Below, one piece after another: positions 19,314-31,094 of a stretch of DNA of 64,000 nt. The position numbers were made by a program, and so were the translations under genes. This DNA is from Pseudomonas sp. PD9R (GTDB lineage Bacteria; Pseudomonadota; Gammaproteobacteria; Pseudomonadales; Pseudomonadaceae), in NCBI RefSeq assembly GCF_019200975.1, contig NZ_JAHTMR010000002.1:124001-188000 (forward strand), given 5' to 3'. Position 1 is the first letter of the stretch. Each line of letters begins with the position of its first letter. Under the pieces are notes generated by a model. That model did not search any database. It was not told the DNA's origin and saw nothing but the letters and a program-made list of their open reading frames with translations.

Positions 19314-20168
19314 ATGTCACTAAATTTCCCGCTGTTGCTGGTCATCGCCGTGTTCGTCTGCGGCCTGTTGGCGTTGCTCGATCTGCTTATCCTGGCGCCG
19401 CGTCGGCGTGCCGCCATTGCCTCCTATCAGGGCAGCGTCAGCCAGCCTGATGTGGTGGTGGTCGAGAAACTGAACAAAGAGCCGCTGCTGGTTGAATACG
19501 GCAAATCGTTCTTCCCGGTGTTGTTCATCGTGCTGGTGCTGCGTTCGTTCCTGGTGGAACCGTTCCAGATTCCTTCCGGATCGATGAAACCGACCCTGGA
19601 CGTCGGCGACTTCATTCTGGTGAGCAAGTTTTCTTATGGGATCCGCTTGCCGGTGATCGACAAGAAAGTCATCGAAGTCGGTGAGCCACAACGCGGTGAT
19701 GTGATGGTGTTCCGCTATCCGAGCGATCCGAACGTCAACTACATCAAGCGTGTAGTTGGCCTGCCGGGCGATCAGGTTCGTTACACCGCCGACAAGCGTT
19801 TGTTCGTCAATGGTCAGTCGATTGCCGAACAGCTGGTCGGCTCCGAGCCAGGCACGTTGGGCAGCGCAGAGCTCTATAAGGAAAAACTCGGCGCTGCCGA
19901 GCACCTGATCCGCAAGGAGATGAGCCGCTACCGCGCCACGCCTGACCATACGTGGACTGTGCCGGCCGGGCACTATTTCATGATGGGCGACAACCGCGAC
20001 AATTCGAACGACAGTCGCTACTGGGATGATCCGAACATTCCCAAGGATCTGCTGGGCATGGTTCCCGACAAGAATATCGTCGGCAAGGCCTTTGCAGTCT
20101 GGATGAGCTGGCCGGAACCAAAACTCAGTCACCTGCCGAATTTCTCGCGGGTTGGCCTGATCAAGTAA
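19314..20168 (+). CDS. lepB: Signal peptidase I
   Basis: This 284-residue membrane serine protease removes signal peptides from exported proteins. Two N-terminal membrane helices (residues 1-27 and about 62-80) precede the periplasmic catalytic domain. The Ser-Lys dyad is S90 (PSGSMKPTL) and K145 (YIKRVVGLPGD), numbers almost identical to E. coli LepB. The GDNRDNSNDSRYWD box is present. The gene starts 5 bases after lepA and shares its unit. A perfect 8-bp hairpin follows the stop. Confidence 0.97.
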   Translation: MSLNFPLLLVIAVFVCGLLALLDLLILAPRRRAAIASYQGSVSQPDVVVVEKLNKEPLLVEYGKSFFPVLFIVLVLRSFLVEPFQIPSGSMKPTLDVGDFILVSKFSYGIRLPVIDKKVIEVGEPQRGDVMVFRYPSDPNVNYIKRVVGLPGDQVRYTADKRLFVNGQSIAEQLVGSEPGTLGSAELYKEKLGAAEHLIRKEMSRYRATPDHTWTVPAGHYFMMGDNRDNSNDSRYWDDPNIPKDLLGMVPDKNIVGKAFAVWMSWPEPKLSHLPNFSRVGLIK

Positions 20169-20176
20169 TCACACAC

Positions 20177-20197
20177 GGCGCTGTTGAACACAGCGCC
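20177..20197 (+). terminator. Hairpin after lepB (weak terminator or processing site)
   Basis: The perfect stem GGCGCTGT / ACAGCGCC with loop TGAAC stands 8 bases after the lepB stop. Only GAATGCATTT follows, so termination would be partial at best. Part of it (TTGAACACAGCG) recurs at 20268. Confidence 0.55.
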
Positions 20198-20236
20198 GAA
20201 TGCATTTCTGGAGCCGGCACATTCGGCACCGAAGGC

Positions 20237-20356
20237 ATGAAGCCAATGATATTCAGGACGTTATTTTTGAACACAGCGTTAATTGTCCCAAGCCTGCGCC
20301 CAATTGCGGCGATGGCGGTGGAATCCAACCACGAACTCAGCGTGGGTAAACCGTGA
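20237..20356 (+). CDS. Small ORF upstream of and coupled to rnc, 39 aa
   Basis: The ORF starts with ATG 20237 after GAAGG and ends in a TGA that overlaps the rnc GTG start (GTGA at 20353-20356). The product begins [20 protein letters not shown], resembling a short signal peptide or membrane anchor, and ends [11 protein letters not shown]. In P. aeruginosa a DUF4845 membrane protein sits between lepB and rnc, as I remember; this ORF is much shorter and I see no similarity. It could be a real small membrane protein, a translational-coupling leader for rnc, or a remnant. I do not recognise it. Confidence 0.45.
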   Translation: MKPMIFRTLFLNTALIVPSLRPIAAMAVESNHELSVGKP

Positions 20357-21042
20357 GCGTCTCCTTAAGCCGTCTCGAGCGTCAGCTCGGCTACACCTTC
20401 AAGGATCAGGAACTGATGGTCCTGGCCCTGACTCACCGCAGCTTTGCCGGGCGCAACAACGAACGCCTGGAATTCCTCGGTGATGCCATTCTCAACTTCG
20501 TCGCTGGCGAGGCGTTGTTCGATCGCTTCCCGTTAGCCCGCGAAGGCCAATTGTCGCGTTTGCGCGCACGACTGGTGAAAGGTGAGACCCTGGCCGTACT
20601 GGCCCGTGGTTTCGATCTGGGCGATTACTTGCGCCTGGGTTCCGGCGAGTTGAAAAGCGGCGGTTTCCGGCGCGAGTCGATTCTGGCCGATGCGCTGGAA
20701 GCGCTGATTGGTGCGATCTACCTGGACGCCGGCATGGAAAAGGCGCGCGAACGCGTGCTGGCCTGGCTGGCTGGAGAGTTCGAAGGCCTGACACTGGTCG
20801 ACACCAACAAAGATCCGAAAACCCGCCTGCAGGAGTTTCTGCAGTCGCGTGGTTGCGAGCTGCCGCGTTACGAAGTGGTGGATATCCAGGGTGAGCCGCA
20901 TTGCCGGACGTTCTTCGTCGAATGCGAAATCACCTTACTGAATGAAAAAAGCCGAGGTCAGGGTGTGAGTCGTCGTATTGCCGAACAGGTAGCGGCCGCC
21001 GCAGCACTGATTGCCCTGGGTGTGGAGAATGGCAATGACTGA
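20353..21042 (+). CDS. rnc: Ribonuclease III
   Basis: This 229-residue double-strand-specific endoribonuclease processes rRNA precursors and many mRNAs. The signature [14 protein letters not shown] is intact, with the acidic metal-binding residues, and the C-terminal double-stranded-RNA-binding domain ([20 protein letters not shown] ... ) follows. GTG 20353 is the family-typical start ([16 protein letters not shown]). The start codon overlaps the stop of a 39-codon upstream ORF, and the 3' end overlaps the era start by 8 bases. The rnc-era-recO-pdxJ order is the usual one. RNase III often cleaves its own leader; the 20177-20197 hairpin is a candidate site but too short for certainty. Confidence 0.97.
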   Translation: MSVSLSRLERQLGYTFKDQELMVLALTHRSFAGRNNERLEFLGDAILNFVAGEALFDRFPLAREGQLSRLRARLVKGETLAVLARGFDLGDYLRLGSGELKSGGFRRESILADALEALIGAIYLDAGMEKARERVLAWLAGEFEGLTLVDTNKDPKTRLQEFLQSRGCELPRYEVVDIQGEPHCRTFFVECEITLLNEKSRGQGVSRRIAEQVAAAAALIALGVENGND

Positions 21043-21937
21043 TTCAACTGCAACTCGCTGTGGCTATGTTGCCATCGTCGGCCGTCCCAACGTGGGCAAG
21101 TCCACGCTGCTGAACCACATCCTGGGTCAGAAGCTGGCGATCACCTCGCGCAAGCCGCAAACCACCCGCCACAACATGCTCGGTATCAAGACCGAAGGTG
21201 ATGTGCAGGCGATCTACGTCGATACCCCTGGCATGCACAAGGGTGGCGAGAAAGCCCTCAACCGTTACATGAACAAGACTGCGTCGGCGGCGTTGAAAGA
21301 CGTCGATGTGGTGATCTTTGTGGTTGACCGCACCAAGTGGACCGACGAAGACCAGATGGTTCTGGAGCGCGTGCAATACGTGACCGGCCCGTTGATCGTC
21401 GCGTTGAACAAGACCGATCGCATCGAAGACAAGGCCGAGCTGATGCCGCACCTGTCCTGGTTGCAGGAACAGCTGCCGAACGCGCAGATCATGCCAATCT
21501 CGGCCCAGCACGGGCACAACCTCGAAGCGCTGGAGCGTGTGATTGCCGGTTACCTGCCGGAAAACGATCACTTCTTCCCGGAAGATCAGATCACCGACCG
21601 CAGCAGCCGCTTCCTCGCCGCTGAACTCGTGCGTGAGAAAATCATGCGTCAGATGGGTGCCGAGCTGCCTTACCAGATCACCGTCGAAATCGAAGAGTTC
21701 AAGCAGCAGGGCAAGACCCTGCACATTCATGCGTTGATCCTCGTCGAGCGTGACGGCCAGAAGAAAATCATCATTGGCGACAAGGGCGAGCGCATCAAGC
21801 GCATCGGTACCGAGGCGCGCAAGGACATGGAGCTGCTGTTCGACTCCAAGATCATGCTCAACCTTTGGGTCAAGGTTAAGGGTGGCTGGTCCGACGACGA
21901 GCGCGCCCTGCGTTCGCTGGGTTATGGCGACCTGTAA
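21035..21937 (+). CDS. era: Ribosome-binding GTPase Era
   Basis: This 300-residue essential GTPase binds 16S rRNA near its 3' end during 30S maturation. G motifs [12 protein letters not shown] and NKTD are present, followed by a KH RNA-binding domain ([19 protein letters not shown]). ATG 21035 is preferred because GGAG lies 7 bases upstream; ATG 21029 is too close to that site. It overlaps the rnc end and is followed by a REP pair before recO, which might weaken expression of the downstream genes. Confidence 0.97.
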   Translation: MTDSTATRCGYVAIVGRPNVGKSTLLNHILGQKLAITSRKPQTTRHNMLGIKTEGDVQAIYVDTPGMHKGGEKALNRYMNKTASAALKDVDVVIFVVDRTKWTDEDQMVLERVQYVTGPLIVALNKTDRIEDKAELMPHLSWLQEQLPNAQIMPISAQHGHNLEALERVIAGYLPENDHFFPEDQITDRSSRFLAAELVREKIMRQMGAELPYQITVEIEEFKQQGKTLHIHALILVERDGQKKIIIGDKGERIKRIGTEARKDMELLFDSKIMLNLWVKVKGGWSDDERALRSLGYGDL

Positions 21938-21947
21938 CTGATCCGAA

Positions 21948-22028
21948 GATCAAAAGATCGCAGCCTTCGGCAGCTCCTACATGGGTTTTGTGTTTACCTG
22001 TAGGAGCTGCCGAAGGCTGCGATCTTTT
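21948..22028. repeat. REP pair, GCTGCCG family (R8), inside the rnc-era-recO unit
   Basis: Inverted pair AAAGATCGCAGCCTTCGGCA ... TGCCGAAGGCTGCGATCTTT between two co-directional genes that usually lie in one operon. Confidence 0.92.
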
Positions 22029-22047
22029 TGCAATTGTTGACAGGTAA

Positions 22048-22746
22048 ATGCCCACCATGTCGTCCACTCAACCCACCGGCCAACCCGCCTACGTCCTCCA
22101 CTCCCGCGCCTACCGTGAAAACAGTGCGCTGGTGGACTTCCTCACGCCGCAAGGTCGGCTGCGGGCGGTGTTGCGCAGTGCGCGCGGCAAGGCCGGGACG
22201 CTGGCGCGGCCATTCGTATCGCTGGAAGTCGAGTTCCGTGGGCGTGGGGAGCTGAAGAATGTCGGGCGCATGGAAAGTGCCGGGGTTTCCACCTGGCTCA
22301 ATGGCGAGGCATTATTCAGCGGGCTTTATCTCAATGAATTGCTGATTCGCCTGCTGCCCGCCGAAGATCCTCATCCCGCTGTATTCGACCACTACGCCGC
22401 GACCTTGCTGGCATTGGCCGAAGGGCGACCGCTTGAGCCCTTGCTGCGTTCGTTCGAATGGCGGCTGCTCGATGATCTCGGTTATGGCTTTGCCCTGGCC
22501 ACGGACATCCATGGCGAGTCTGTCGCGCCGGATGGTCTCTATCGCTTGCAAGTGGATGCAGGGCTGGAGCGGGTCTACCTGTTGCAACCCGGTCTGTTCA
22601 ACGGCGTGGAACTGCTGGCCATGGCCGACGCGGACTGGAGTGCACCGGGTGCCTTGTCGGCGGCAAAGCGTTTGATGCGTCAGGCATTGGCCGTGCATTT
22701 GGGTGGTCGTCCCTTGGTCAGTCGCGAGCTGTTTCGCAAGCCGTAG
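22048..22746 (+). CDS. recO: DNA repair protein RecO
   Basis: This RecO of 232 residues (229 from the internal ATG 22057) helps load RecA on SSB-coated single-stranded DNA at gaps with RecR and RecF. It has an N-terminal OB fold ([35 protein letters not shown]) and a helical C-terminal part; like many gamma-proteobacterial RecO it lacks an obvious four-cysteine zinc site. Either ATG could start translation; 22048 has AGG close upstream. It follows era after a REP pair and precedes pdxJ by 50 bases. Confidence 0.93.
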   Translation: MPTMSSTQPTGQPAYVLHSRAYRENSALVDFLTPQGRLRAVLRSARGKAGTLARPFVSLEVEFRGRGELKNVGRMESAGVSTWLNGEALFSGLYLNELLIRLLPAEDPHPAVFDHYAATLLALAEGRPLEPLLRSFEWRLLDDLGYGFALATDIHGESVAPDGLYRLQVDAGLERVYLLQPGLFNGVELLAMADADWSAPGALSAAKRLMRQALAVHLGGRPLVSRELFRKP

Positions 22747-22796
22747 TCTCCCCGTATGCTGTGCACCGAACTTTCTCTTCTTCTGGAGCGCTTTCC

Positions 22797-23543
22797 GTGA
22801 CCACCAGCACCCGCATTCTTCTTGGCGTGAACATCGACCACGTTGCCACCTTGCGTCAGGCCCGGGGCACTCGCTACCCGGACCCGGTCAAGGCGGCACT
22901 GGATGCGGAAGAGGCGGGCGCCGACGGCATCACCGTGCATTTGCGCGAAGACCGCCGCCACATCCAGGAGCGCGATGTGTTGGTGCTCAAGGATGTGCTG
23001 CAAACCCGCATGAACTTCGAAATGGGCGTCACCGAAGAAATGATGGCGTTCGCCGAGCGCATTCGCCCGGCGCACATTTGCCTGGTGCCGGAAACCCGTC
23101 AGGAGCTGACCACTGAAGGTGGCCTGGACGTGGCGGGGCAAGAGGCGCGGATCAAGGCGGCGGTGGAACGTCTGTCGAAGATCGGTTCTGAAGTGTCGTT
23201 GTTCATCGATGCCGACGAGCGCCAGATCGAAGCGTCACGGCGTGTTGGCGCGCCGGCTATTGAATTGCACACCGGTCGTTACGCCGATGCCGAGACGCCG
23301 ACCGACGTGGCTGAAGAACTCAAGCGTGTGGCCGATGGCGTGGCCTTTGGTCTGGCCCAGGGTCTGATCGTCAATGCCGGCCACGGCCTGCACTATCACA
23401 ACGTCGAAGCGGTGGCCGCGATCAAGGGCATCAACGAATTGAACATCGGCCATGCGCTGGTGGCTCATGCGTTGTTTGTTGGCTTCAAGTCGGCAGTGTC
23501 GGAGATGAAGGCGTTGATTTTGGCGGCTGCTTTAAAAGGCTAA
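22797..23543 (+). CDS. pdxJ: Pyridoxine 5'-phosphate synthase
   Basis: This 248-residue TIM-barrel enzyme closes the pyridoxine ring from 1-deoxyxylulose 5-phosphate and 3-amino-2-oxopropyl phosphate. It shows [27 protein letters not shown] at the start, [13 protein letters not shown] and FIDADERQI in the barrel, and [14 protein letters not shown] near the C-terminus. GTG 22797 is chosen because GGAG lies 8 bases before it and it matches the family N-terminus; ATG 22761 is in frame but unlikely. It is the last gene of the lepA-pdxJ block; a REP pair follows the stop codon. Confidence 0.96.
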   Translation: MTTSTRILLGVNIDHVATLRQARGTRYPDPVKAALDAEEAGADGITVHLREDRRHIQERDVLVLKDVLQTRMNFEMGVTEEMMAFAERIRPAHICLVPETRQELTTEGGLDVAGQEARIKAAVERLSKIGSEVSLFIDADERQIEASRRVGAPAIELHTGRYADAETPTDVAEELKRVADGVAFGLAQGLIVNAGHGLHYHNVEAVAAIKGINELNIGHALVAHALFVGFKSAVSEMKALILAAALKG

Positions 23544-23547
23544 GATC

Positions 23548-23623
23548 TAAAGATCGCAGCCTGCGGCGCTCCTGCATTGGAATGCGATTTCCTGTAGGAG
23601 CTGCCGCAGGCTGCGATCTTTTT
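23548..23623. repeat. REP pair, GCTGCCG family (R9), pdxJ/mltF junction
   Basis: Inverted pair AGATCGCAGCCTGCGGCGCT ... GCTGCCGCAGGCTGCGATCT between convergent pdxJ and mltF. The first arm lacks the AG of CAGCTCC. Confidence 0.88.
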
Positions 23624-23626
23624 GCT

Positions 23627-25153
<1,527 letters not shown>

Positions 25154-25371
25154 TCACAAAACCGGCCGAAACACCGCAGGAATGGGCATTGCCGGGTTTT
25201 TGTTACTGTAAAAATAAGCTGTCCTCAGGGGGCCAGGTAACCTGACTTTCGAGGCAGAAACACAGATTGATGCTCGAGTGCAACCGTGCGTAGCGTTTCG
25301 GGTGATGTCGCGAGCTGTTTAGGCTAGAATGCACGGCCTCAAAGCACACCCCTCCCGAGGCTGTCCCGAAG

Positions 25372-28300
25372 ATGTTGATCCTGCGCGGCGCTCCTGCCCT
25401 TTCTGCCTTTCGCCACAGCAAACTCCTTGAGCAACTGAGCCAGAAGGTTCCGGCTGTCAGCGGCCTGTATGCTGAATTCGCTCACTTCGCCGAAGTTACC
25501 GGCGTCCTGACCGGCGACGAACAGCAGGTGCTCGCGCGCCTTCTGAAGTACGGTCCAAGCGTTCCGGTTCAAGAGCCGACCGGTCGTCTGTTCCTGGTGT
25601 TGCCGCGTTTCGGCACCATCTCGCCATGGTCGAGCAAGGCCAGCGACATCGCTCGCAACTGCGGTCTGACCAAGATCCAGCGCCTGGAGCGCGGCATTGC
25701 CTTCTACGTCGCCGGCCAGTTCAGCGATGCTGAAGCTCAACTCATCGCTGATGCGCTGCACGACCGCATGACCCAGATTGTCCTGGGCAACCTCGAACAA
25801 GCTGCCGGCCTGTTCAGCCACGCCGAACCCAAGCCCCTGACTGCGATTGATGTGTTGGGTGGCGGCCGTGCTGCGCTGGAAAAAGCCAACACCGAGTTGG
25901 GCCTGGCCCTGGCTGAAGACGAGATCGACTATCTGGTCAACGCCTTCGTCGGCTTGAAGCGCAACCCGCACGACATCGAACTGATGATGTTCGCCCAGGC
26001 GAACTCCGAGCACTGCCGTCACAAGATCTTCAACGCCAGTTGGGACATCGACGGCGAGAGCCAGGAAAAAAGCCTGTTCGGCATGATCAAGAACACCTAC
26101 GTGATGCACAGCGAAGGCGTTCTGTCAGCTTACAAGGACAACGCTTCGGTGATCGTCGGTTCCGTGGCCGGTCGTTTCTTCCCGGACCCTGAAACCCGCC
26201 AGTACGGCGCGGTGCAGGAGCCGGTGCACATCCTGATGAAAGTCGAGACCCACAACCACCCGACCGCGATTGCCCCGTTCCCGGGCGCGTCCACCGGTTC
26301 CGGTGGCGAGATTCGCGACGAAGGCGCCACCGGTCGCGGTGCCAAGCCAAAGGCTGGCCTGACCGGTTTCACCGTATCCAACCTGCAGATCCCGGGTTTC
26401 GTACAGCCATGGGAAGTGCCATACGGCAAACCCGAGCGCATCGTTACCGCGCTGGACATCATGATCGAAGGCCCATTGGGCGGCGCTGCATTCAACAACG
26501 AATTCGGCCGTCCGGCACTGACCGGTTACTTCCGTACCTTTGAGCAGTCGATCACCACCCCGCACGGCGATGAAGTTCGCGGTTACCACAAGCCGATCAT
26601 GCTGGCCGGCGGTATGGGCAACATCCGTGAAGATCACGTCCAGAAAGGCGAAATCCTCGTGGGCTCCAAGCTGATCGTGCTGGGCGGCCCGGCGATGCTG
26701 ATCGGTCTGGGCGGCGGCGCGGCTTCCTCCATGGCCACCGGCACCAGCTCGGCGGACCTGGACTTCGCTTCGGTACAGCGCGAGAACCCAGAGATGGAAC
26801 GTCGCTGCCAAGAGGTCATCGACCGTTGCTGGCAGCTTGGCGACAAGAACCCGATCAGCTTCATCCATGACGTGGGTGCAGGTGGCCTGTCCAACGCCTT
26901 CCCGGAACTGGTCAACGATGGCGACCGCGGTGGCCGTTTCGAACTGCGCAACATTCCAAACGACGAGCCGGGCATGGCCCCGCACGAAATCTGGTCCAAC
27001 GAATCCCAGGAACGTTACGTGCTGGCCGTCGGCCCGGCTGACTTCGAGCGTTTCAAGGCGATCTGCGAACGCGAGCGTTGCCCGTTCGCGGTGGTCGGCG
27101 AAGCCACTGCCGAGCCGCAGCTTACTGTCACCGATAGCCACTTCGGCAACAGCCCGGTGGACATGCCACTGGAAGTGCTGCTGGGCAAAGCCCCGCGCAT
27201 GCACCGTTCGGTAGTGCGTGAAAACGAGCTGGGCGACGATTTTGATCCGTCGACCCTGAGCATCGCCGACTGCGTCGAGCGTGTTCTGCATCACCCAGCC
27301 GTGGCGAGCAAAAGCTTCCTGATCACCATCGGTGACCGCACCATCACCGGCCTCGTGGCCCGTGACCAAATGGTCGGCCCGTGGCAGGTTCCGGTGGCCG
27401 ACGTTGCCGTCACCGCCACCAGCTTCGACGTCTACACCGGTGAAGCCATGGCCATGGGCGAGCGTACTCCGCTGGCATTGCTGGACGCTCCGGCGTCGGG
27501 CCGCATGGCCATCGGCGAAACCCTGACCAACATTGCGGCCTCGCGCATCGGCAAGCTCTCCGACATCAAACTGTCGGCGAACTGGATGTCGGCTGCCGGT
27601 CACCCGGGTGAAGACGCACGTCTGTACGACACCGTTAAAGCGGTCGGCATGGAATTGTGCCCTGAGCTGGGTATCACCATTCCGGTGGGCAAGGACTCGA
27701 TGTCCATGGCCACGCGCTGGAACGACGAAGGCGTGGACAAGTCCGTGACGTCGCCGATGTCGCTGATCGTGACCGGTTTCGCGCCAGTCACTGACATCCG
27801 TCAGACCCTGACCCCGCAACTGCGCATGGACAAGGGCACCACCGACTTGATCCTGATCGACCTCGGTCGTGGCCAGAATCGCATGGGTGCCTCGATCCTC
27901 GCCCAGGTGCACGGCAAGCTCGGCTCGCAAGCGCCGGACGTCGACGACGCCGAAGACCTGAAAGCTTTCTTCGCCGTGATCCAGGGCCTCAACGCCGACG
28001 GTCACCTGCTGGCCTACCACGACCGTTCCGACGGTGGTGTGCTGACCAGTGTCGTGGAAATGGCCTTCGCCGGTCACTGCGGCCTGAGCCTGAACCTCGA
28101 CGGTCTGGCAGAGACTTCCGCCGACATCGCAGCGATCCTGTTCAACGAAGAACTGGGTGCCGTGATTCAGGTTCGCCAGGACGCGACCCCGGACATCCTC
28201 GCGCAGTTCAGCGCGGCTGGTCTGGGCGACTGCGTGTCGGTGATCGGTCAGCCGATCAACAACGGCCAGATCGACATCACCTTCAACGGTGAAACCGTAT

Positions 28301-29268
28301 TCGAAGGCCAGCGTCGTCTGCTGCAGCGTCAGTGGGCTGAGACGAGCTACCAGATCCAGCGTCTGCGTGATAACGCCGATTGCGCCGATCAGGAATTCGA
28401 CGTGCTGCTGGAAGAAGACAACCCGGGCCTGAGCGTCAAGCTCAGCTACGACGTCAACCAGGACATCGCCGCGCCTTACATCAAGAAAGGCATCCGCCCA
28501 CAGGTTGCCGTACTGCGTGAGCAGGGCGTCAACGGCCAGGTGGAAATGGCGGCGGCGTTCGACCGCGCCGGTTTCAACGCGATCGACGTGCACATGAGCG
28601 ACATTCTGGCCGGCCGTGTCGACCTGAACGAGTTCAAGGGCATGGTTGCTTGCGGCGGTTTCTCCTACGGCGACGTACTGGGTGCCGGTGAAGGCTGGGC
28701 CAAGTCGGCACTGTTCAACAGCCGCGCTCGCGATGCGTTCCAGGGTTTCTTCGAACGTACCGACAGTTTCACCCTCGGCGTGTGCAACGGTTGCCAGATG
28801 ATGTCCAACCTGCACGAACTGGTGCCGGGCAGCGAGTTCTGGCCGCACTTCGTGCGTAACCGTTCCGAGCAGTTCGAAGCCCGTGTAGCGATGGTACAGA
28901 TCCAGGAATCGAACTCGATCTTCCTGCAAGGCATGGCCGGTTCGCGTATGCCAATCGCCATCGCCCACGGTGAAGGTCATGCGGAATTCGCCAGCGAAGA
29001 AGCGTTGCTGGAAGCCGATCTGTCGGGTTGCGTGGCGATGCGTTTCGTCGACAACCACGGCAAGGTCACCGAAAGCTACCCGGCCAACCCGAACGGCTCG
29101 CCGCGCGGGATCACCGGTTTGACCAGCCGCGACGGTCGCGTGACCATCATGATGCCGCACCCGGAACGTGTGTTCCGCGCTGTGCAGAACTCGTGGCGTT
29201 CGGAAGACTGGACCGAAGACGCACCTTGGATGCGTATGTTCCGTAATGCTCGCGTGTGGGTTAACTAA
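25372..29268 (+). CDS. purL: Phosphoribosylformylglycinamidine synthase (PurL, large type)
   Basis: This 1298-residue enzyme of the fourth step of purine synthesis converts FGAR to FGAM with glutamine and ATP. It has the N-terminal PurS-like part, the linker with [12 protein letters not shown], two AIRS-type catalytic halves ([36 protein letters not shown]) and a C-terminal glutamine amidotransferase whose nucleophile is C1138 (GVCNGCQMM). The length is that of the proteobacterial long form. A -10-like TAGAAT lies at 25325-25330, about 42 bases before ATG, with a weak -35. The NIF3-like gene follows within 6 bases. Confidence 0.98.
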   Translation: MLILRGAPALSAFRHSKLLEQLSQKVPAVSGLYAEFAHFAEVTGVLTGDEQQVLARLLKYGPSVPVQEPTGRLFLVLPRFGTISPWSSKASDIARNCGLTKIQRLERGIAFYVAGQFSDAEAQLIADALHDRMTQIVLGNLEQAAGLFSHAEPKPLTAIDVLGGGRAALEKANTELGLALAEDEIDYLVNAFVGLKRNPHDIELMMFAQANSEHCRHKIFNASWDIDGESQEKSLFGMIKNTYVMHSEGVLSAYKDNASVIVGSVAGRFFPDPETRQYGAVQEPVHILMKVETHNHPTAIAPFPGASTGSGGEIRDEGATGRGAKPKAGLTGFTVSNLQIPGFVQPWEVPYGKPERIVTALDIMIEGPLGGAAFNNEFGRPALTGYFRTFEQSITTPHGDEVRGYHKPIMLAGGMGNIREDHVQKGEILVGSKLIVLGGPAMLIGLGGGAASSMATGTSSADLDFASVQRENPEMERRCQEVIDRCWQLGDKNPISFIHDVGAGGLSNAFPELVNDGDRGGRFELRNIPNDEPGMAPHEIWSNESQERYVLAVGPADFERFKAICERERCPFAVVGEATAEPQLTVTDSHFGNSPVDMPLEVLLGKAPRMHRSVVRENELGDDFDPSTLSIADCVERVLHHPAVASKSFLITIGDRTITGLVARDQMVGPWQVPVADVAVTATSFDVYTGEAMAMGERTPLALLDAPASGRMAIGETLTNIAASRIGKLSDIKLSANWMSAAGHPGEDARLYDTVKAVGMELCPELGITIPVGKDSMSMATRWNDEGVDKSVTSPMSLIVTGFAPVTDIRQTLTPQLRMDKGTTDLILIDLGRGQNRMGASILAQVHGKLGSQAPDVDDAEDLKAFFAVIQGLNADGHLLAYHDRSDGGVLTSVVEMAFAGHCGLSLNLDGLAETSADIAAILFNEELGAVIQVRQDATPDILAQFSAAGLGDCVSVIGQPINNGQIDITFNGETVFEGQRRLLQRQWAETSYQIQRLRDNADCADQEFDVLLEEDNPGLSVKLSYDVNQDIAAPYIKKGIRPQVAVLREQGVNGQVEMAAAFDRAGFNAIDVHMSDILAGRVDLNEFKGMVACGGFSYGDVLGAGEGWAKSALFNSRARDAFQGFFERTDSFTLGVCNGCQMMSNLHELVPGSEFWPHFVRNRSEQFEARVAMVQIQESNSIFLQGMAGSRMPIAIAHGEGHAEFASEEALLEADLSGCVAMRFVDNHGKVTESYPANPNGSPRGITGLTSRDGRVTIMMPHPERVFRAVQNSWRSEDWTEDAPWMRMFRNARVWVN

Positions 29269-29274
29269 AGCGCC

Positions 29275-29586
29275 GTGTACAAGCTCAGCTTTTTTGTTCC
29301 CGACAGTCATGTCGAGGTGGTCAAAAGCGCCGTATTCGCTGCCGGTGGCGGACGAATCGGTGCTTATGACCATTGCGCCTGGCAGGTGTTGGGCCAGGGC
29401 CAGTTTCGACCACTGGACGGTAGTCAGCCGTTCATTGGTGAAGCGGGGCAGGTCGAGCAGGTCGAGGAATGGAAGGTTGAGCTGGTAGTGGCCGATGAGT
29501 TGATTCGCTCGGTGGTGGCGGCTTTGAAACAGAGCCATCCTTACGAGACGCCGGCTTACGAGGTGTGGCGACTGGAAGATTTCTGA
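29275..29586 (+). CDS. NIF3/YqfO-like small protein
   Basis: This 103-residue protein (GTG start; MYKLSFFVPDSHVEVVKSAV) resembles the inserted domain of NIF3/YqfO proteins, with the HPYETPAYEVW end motif. Stand-alone copies of this domain occur in many proteobacteria; related domains resemble PII-like or CutA-like trimers. The function is not known. It begins 6 bases after the purL stop, so it is presumably co-transcribed with purL, and a terminator follows 20 bases after its own stop. Confidence 0.8.
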   Translation: MYKLSFFVPDSHVEVVKSAVFAAGGGRIGAYDHCAWQVLGQGQFRPLDGSQPFIGEAGQVEQVEEWKVELVVADELIRSVVAALKQSHPYETPAYEVWRLEDF

Positions 29587-29605
29587 TCATCCAGTCCGCT
29601 GAAAC

Positions 29606-29641
29606 AAAAAACCCGCTGAAAGTGATTTCAGCGGGTTTTTT
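29606..29641 (+). terminator. Terminator of the purL unit
   Basis: Stem AACCCGCTGAAA / TTTCAGCGGGTT with a short loop (GTGA), preceded by an A-run and followed by a T-run. Confidence 0.92.
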
Positions 29642-29657
29642 ATGGGCCGCGATTCCC

Positions 29658-29744
29658 CTGTAGGAGCTGCCGAAGGCTGCGATCTGTTGATCTTGTTTCT
29701 GAAAATCTAAATCAAAAGATCGCAGCCTGCGGCAGCTCCTACAG
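29658..29744. repeat. REP pair, GCTGCCG family (R10)
   Basis: Inverted pair TGTAGGAGCTGCCGAAGGCT ... CGCAGCCTGCGGCAGCTCCT between the purL terminator and the convergent L,D-transpeptidase gene. Confidence 0.92.
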
Positions 29745-29768
29745 GTGGGAATGGTATCCAGCCATTGG

Positions 29769-30272
29769 TTACGGACGAATCTCGATCATTGTGCCGTCCG
29801 GCACCAGGTTCCAGATTTCGCGCATGTCCATGTTTCGCATGGCGATGCAGCCGTCAGTCCAGTCCAGGGTATGGAACAGGTCTTCCGGGTTTTCTTCCGT
29901 GTCCGGGGTGCCATGGATCATGATCATGCCACCAGGCTCGACGCCTTCGCGGCGAGCGCGGGCGGAATCACTGATGTTCGGGTAGGAAATGTGCATGGCC
30001 AGGTTGAATCGGTCGCTGACCTTGCGCCAGTCGACCCAGTAGAAACCTTCAGGCGTGCGTTTGTCGCCTTCCATCAACTTCGGTCCCTTGGGCCGCTTGC
30101 CCAATGAGATGCGATAGGTCTTGAGCGGCTTGCCGTCATTGATCAACTGCAATTGATGGGCGGACTTGAGAACCAGAATTTTCTCGATGGGCTTGCCGTC
30201 CAGGCTTCCCACGGCAGAAGCCTGGGACACCGCAATGAACGACAAGCAAAACAGGGCAAGCAACCAGCGCAT
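29769..30272 (-). CDS. Periplasmic L,D-transpeptidase (YkuD family)
   Basis: This 167-residue secreted protein has a signal peptide (about residues 1-19, ending ASA) and a YkuD catalytic domain. The conserved histidine (MIMIHGTPD) and the motif around the nucleophile C142 (TDGCIAMRNMDMREIW) are intact. Such enzymes make 3-3 cross-links in peptidoglycan or attach lipoproteins to it. It lacks a peptidoglycan-binding domain, as in small YafK/ErfK-like forms. It stands as a single gene with REP material on both sides (pair 29658-29744, half element 30326-30342). Confidence 0.88.
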   Translation of the reverse strand: MRWLLALFCLSFIAVSQASAVGSLDGKPIEKILVLKSAHQLQLINDGKPLKTYRISLGKRPKGPKLMEGDKRTPEGFYWVDWRKVSDRFNLAMHISYPNISDSARARREGVEPGGMIMIHGTPDTEENPEDLFHTLDWTDGCIAMRNMDMREIWNLVPDGTMIEIRP

Positions 30273-30325
30273 TGAAACGATTCCCCAAGAGGTGTCGCGA
30301 CTATCTATAAGTTATAGGTGTTTTT

Positions 30326-30342
30326 GCAGGAGCTGCCGCAGG
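30326..30342. repeat. Half REP element, GCTGCCG family
   Basis: GCAGGAGCTGCCGCAGG without a partner arm, between the L,D-transpeptidase gene and the NUDIX gene. Confidence 0.6.
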
Positions 30343-30395
30343 TTCGGGCCGCGTTCGGACGACTTTATCGCGCCTGCAACAATACCAAAATGGAA

Positions 30396-30947
30396 TCAAG
30401 TAATGGCCGGCTGAACCAGCGGCGGAATCGATTCGGACCGCACGGGGTAGACCTCGGTCCGCCGGTCAGCAAAGAAGCATTCTAAGGTACGGCCCACCGT
30501 GCGGAAAGCCAGCTCGTCCCAAGGAATGTCGACTTCGTCGAATAGTTGCACTTCCAGGCTCTCGGGGCCGGCGGCAAAGTTCAGATCCGCCAGTTCGGCG
30601 CGGAAGAACACGTGCACCTGGCTGATGTGCGGCACGTCGATCAAGGTATAGATGCTCAGGTTGCGCACCCGCGCGCAGGCTTCCTCGGCAGTCTCGCGAA
30701 TGGCCGCCTGCTCGATGGTTTCACCGTTTTCCATGAACCCCGCGGGCAGCGTCCAGTAGCCGAGGCGCGGCTCGATGGCGCGGCGGCAGAGCAAAACCTT
30801 GGTGCCCCAGGTTGCGACGCAACCTGCGACGATATTGGGGTTCTGGTAGTGAATGGCCTGACAGCTGTCGCAGACAAAACGCAGGCGCGAATCGCCTTCG
30901 GGAATGCGCTGGGTCACCGGGTTGCCGCACTGACTGCAAAATTTCAT
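30396..30947 (-). CDS. NUDIX hydrolase with N-terminal zinc ribbon
   Basis: This 183-residue protein starts with a four-cysteine zinc ribbon (MKFCSQCGNPV ... VCDSCQAIHY) followed by a NUDIX fold. The Nudix box GFMENGETIEQAAIRETAEEA is complete, so it should hydrolyse a nucleoside diphosphate derivative. The zinc ribbon resembles NudC (NADH pyrophosphatase) but the NudC N-terminal region and its SQPWPFPxS motif are absent, so the substrate is open. I placed the start at ATG 30947; longer in-frame starts lack the ribbon start and have no support. It is divergent from the second NUDIX gene. Confidence 0.88.
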   Translation of the reverse strand: MKFCSQCGNPVTQRIPEGDSRLRFVCDSCQAIHYQNPNIVAGCVATWGTKVLLCRRAIEPRLGYWTLPAGFMENGETIEQAAIRETAEEACARVRNLSIYTLIDVPHISQVHVFFRAELADLNFAAGPESLEVQLFDEVDIPWDELAFRTVGRTLECFFADRRTEVYPVRSESIPPLVQPAIT

Positions 30948-31094
30948 GCTTGGGTTCCTGAATGCTGCGCCTATCTTGGCGTGCGGCGGTGTCTGTCGGC
31001 AAGTTGTCGTTTCGCGACATGCCGCGATTCGAGGGGTTGGGCGACCGCAGCGATTGGTGCATGATGCCGGGTAAGGCACAGATCGAGAACACTC

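Noticed and set aside
26125..29538. Very long open frame (over 1100 codons) on the minus strand opposite purL
   Set aside because: It mirrors purL codon structure in GC-rich DNA, has no recognisable protein similarity and spans the end of purL and the NIF3-like gene; purL has all expected motifs.
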